Assembly: GCA_902364065.1 (NCBI GenBank)
Contig: CABJCJ010000018.1
Location: forward strand, 1-53,056
Length of the DNA: 53,056 nucleotides
Reading direction: 5' to 3'
From: Veillonellaceae bacterium SB90
GTDB lineage: Bacteria; Bacillota; Negativicutes; Selenomonadales; Selenomonadaceae
The notes below the pieces were generated by a model that worked only from the letters and a program-made list of their open reading frames with translations, was not told the DNA's origin and searched no databases. How positions within the stretch are numbered: the first letter of the stretch is position 1; each line of letters starts with the position of its first letter. Of this stretch, positions 52,096 to 53,056 are shown piece by piece. The translations under genes and the position numbers were made by a program.

Positions 52096-52866
52096 ATGAA
52101 GGCAGGAAAGGCGGCAGAGCGGCGTCAGCGCATTCTGTCGTATCTGGAACGCACGCCGGTTGGTTCGACGGCGGAGCTTTGTGAGAAGCTGCAGGTGTCT
52201 GCGATGACCATCCACCGCGATTTCCAGGTGATGGCGGCTCAGGGACTCATTACGATCGTGCGCGGCGGGGCGGTGCGCAATCACGGGACAGCGGCGCTTT
52301 ACGGGCTGCAGGTGCGCCAGATGAGCATGCCGCTTGAGAAGCGCCGCATCGCCAGGACTTGTGCCGGGCTCGTGCAGGAAGGCATGACGGTGTATCTCGA
52401 CTGCGGCTCGACGATGGAGCTTATCGCGCGGGAACTGCGGTCGCGCAGGGGCATCACGGTGCTGACGGCTTCGCTGGATGGTGCGCAGATGCTCAGCGGG
52501 GCGGACGGGCCTTGCCTCATCATGGTGCCCGGCGTGTACCAGGCGGCAATACGGGGCTTTTCGGGGCAGATGACGACGGATTTCATGGAGCGCTTCCAGG
52601 TGGATCTTGCCTTTCTCGGGGCCAATGCTTTGGATATTTCCTGCGGCCTGACCTCACCGGATTATACGGATGCCGAGACGAAGCGCCGTCTCATTCGGCA
52701 GGCACGCAGAGTCGTTGTGGCAGCCGACCATACGAAGCTCGGCTGCCAGTGCTTTGAACGCATTGCGTGCTTGTCGGAACTCGATGTGCTCGTGACGGAT
52801 ACGGACGTGGCGCCGGAACTCCTCTCCTCACTGCGCCAGGAACTAAAAGAGGTCATCTGCTGCTGA
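52096..52866 (+). CDS. DeoR-family transcriptional regulator
   Basis: 256 residues from ATG 52096, with AAAGGGG upstream. N-terminal helix-turn-helix (RRQRILSYLERTPVGS, then CEKLQVSAMTIHRDFQVMAAQGLI and RGGAV) followed by the DeoR sugar-phosphate sensor domain (VYLDCGSTMELIARELRSR, DLAFLGANALD, LTSPDYTDAETKRRLI, VVVAADHTKLG). Such proteins repress catabolic operons until a phosphorylated sugar binds. Divergent from deoC, and the operator between them resembles that of E. coli DeoR, so it probably controls deoxyribonucleoside use and its own gene. Ligand is inferred (deoxyribose phosphate). Confidence 0.88.
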   Translation: MKAGKAAERRQRILSYLERTPVGSTAELCEKLQVSAMTIHRDFQVMAAQGLITIVRGGAVRNHGTAALYGLQVRQMSMPLEKRRIARTCAGLVQEGMTVYLDCGSTMELIARELRSRRGITVLTASLDGAQMLSGADGPCLIMVPGVYQAAIRGFSGQMTTDFMERFQVDLAFLGANALDISCGLTSPDYTDAETKRRLIRQARRVVVAADHTKLGCQCFERIACLSELDVLVTDTDVAPELLSSLRQELKEVICC

Positions 52867-52990
52867 TTTCCTTCCCCAATCTGCCTGCTAGCGGTGTTAA
52901 TGTAGAATTTATATAGACTTATATTACGCGGTTGATGCTTGTCAGAATGAAGTCACAGAAAGAGGAGAATATAATATACAGGAGGATATT

Positions 52991-53032
52991 ATGATGAATA
53001 TCGAAAAATTAAAAGGGTTCGTTGTAAAATGA
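52991..53032 (+). pseudogene. Start of a gene broken by a frameshift, cut by the window end
   Basis: A strong SD (GGAGG at 52981-52985) precedes ATG 52991. The frame codes MMNIEKLKGFVVK and stops at TGA 53030. If one A of the AAAA run at 53026-53029 is removed, it reads on as VVNEVEQLIKN to the window end with no stop. The window ends 24 bases later, so identity and state cannot be judged. The 124 bp from 52867 to 52990 hold AT-rich DNA with TATAAT at 52970-52975, too close to the start to be its normal promoter. Confidence 0.4.
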
Positions 53033-53056
53033 AGTTGAACAGTTGATCAAAAATAA

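Noticed and set aside
1..53056. CRISPR arrays, tRNA/rRNA genes, prophage or integron features
   Set aside because: No regularly spaced repeats, cloverleaf-like sequences, rRNA segments or phage structural genes were seen on either strand.

Overview
The window is a GC-rich, gene-dense chromosomal segment. Most genes carry strong Shine-Dalgarno sequences, and many junctions are short or overlapping. Gene content fits a diderm Firmicute of the Negativicutes, probably Selenomonadaceae (Selenomonas/Mitsuokella-like; this is inference). The supporting features are a Firmicutes-type rny-ymdB-spoVS block, GatCAB, RbgA and ftsH next to a small exported protein with an outer-membrane beta-barrel signature ending in Phe. 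No tRNA, rRNA, CRISPR array or prophage was seen. Most large antisense open frames are shadows of real genes, as expected from codon use rich in G/C.

Left end (1-6.5 kb): the window opens with what looks like the right end of an IS200/IS605-type element (hairpin plus TCAA). It is followed by a 1854-residue superfamily 1 helicase. Its long N-terminal part contains an RNase H1-type hybrid-binding (viroplasmin-like) domain and a RelE/ParE-like domain. A 225-residue coiled-coil protein follows it. This pair is the best candidate in the window for an undescribed, possibly defence-related system.

6.5-14 kb: housekeeping and small genes (unknown 95-residue protein, beta-barrel protein, Apt-like phosphoribosyltransferase, class III aminotransferase, U32 hydroxylation factor). 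These are followed by a decaying locus: a LysR regulator that has lost its start and first DNA-binding helix, divergent from an SLC13-type transporter that seems to lack its middle.

14-20.3 kb: a compact ethanolamine operon, eat-eutA-eutB-eutC-cobT. It lies behind a consensus promoter and a leader with two tandem terminator-like hairpins, which suggests attenuation or antitermination. It has no microcompartment or EutE/EutG genes. CobT ties cobamide lower-ligand activation to the cobamide-dependent lyase.

20.4-31.7 kb: a membrane diguanylate cyclase with a C-terminal PAS-like domain; then rny, an unknown gene, ymdB, spoVS, a PHP phosphoesterase, a P-loop/Asp23 fusion and ftsH. Convergent to these are a CorC/HlyC-type membrane protein and a BsuPI-domain exported protein.

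31.8-45.4 kb: genome-maintenance and translation genes in promoter-defined units: rbgA-rnhB; yraN-yifB-priA; gatCAB; a phosphoglycolate phosphatase-like HAD enzyme with an RNA m5U methyltransferase; and an exported DUF3298-like protein followed by mazG-def.

45.5-53 kb: purine and deoxynucleoside salvage. A three-gene operon encodes two unrelated adenine deaminases on either side of an NCS2 purine permease, read from a consensus promoter. It is divergent from a flavin reductase-like gene. A small, possibly frameshifted ORF follows. Then deoC and a DeoR-family regulator diverge across an intergenic region holding a 16-bp palindrome very close to the E. coli DeoR operator. An A9 run separates a well-placed upstream start codon from the deoC frame. 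The window ends in the first codons of a gene that appears frameshifted.
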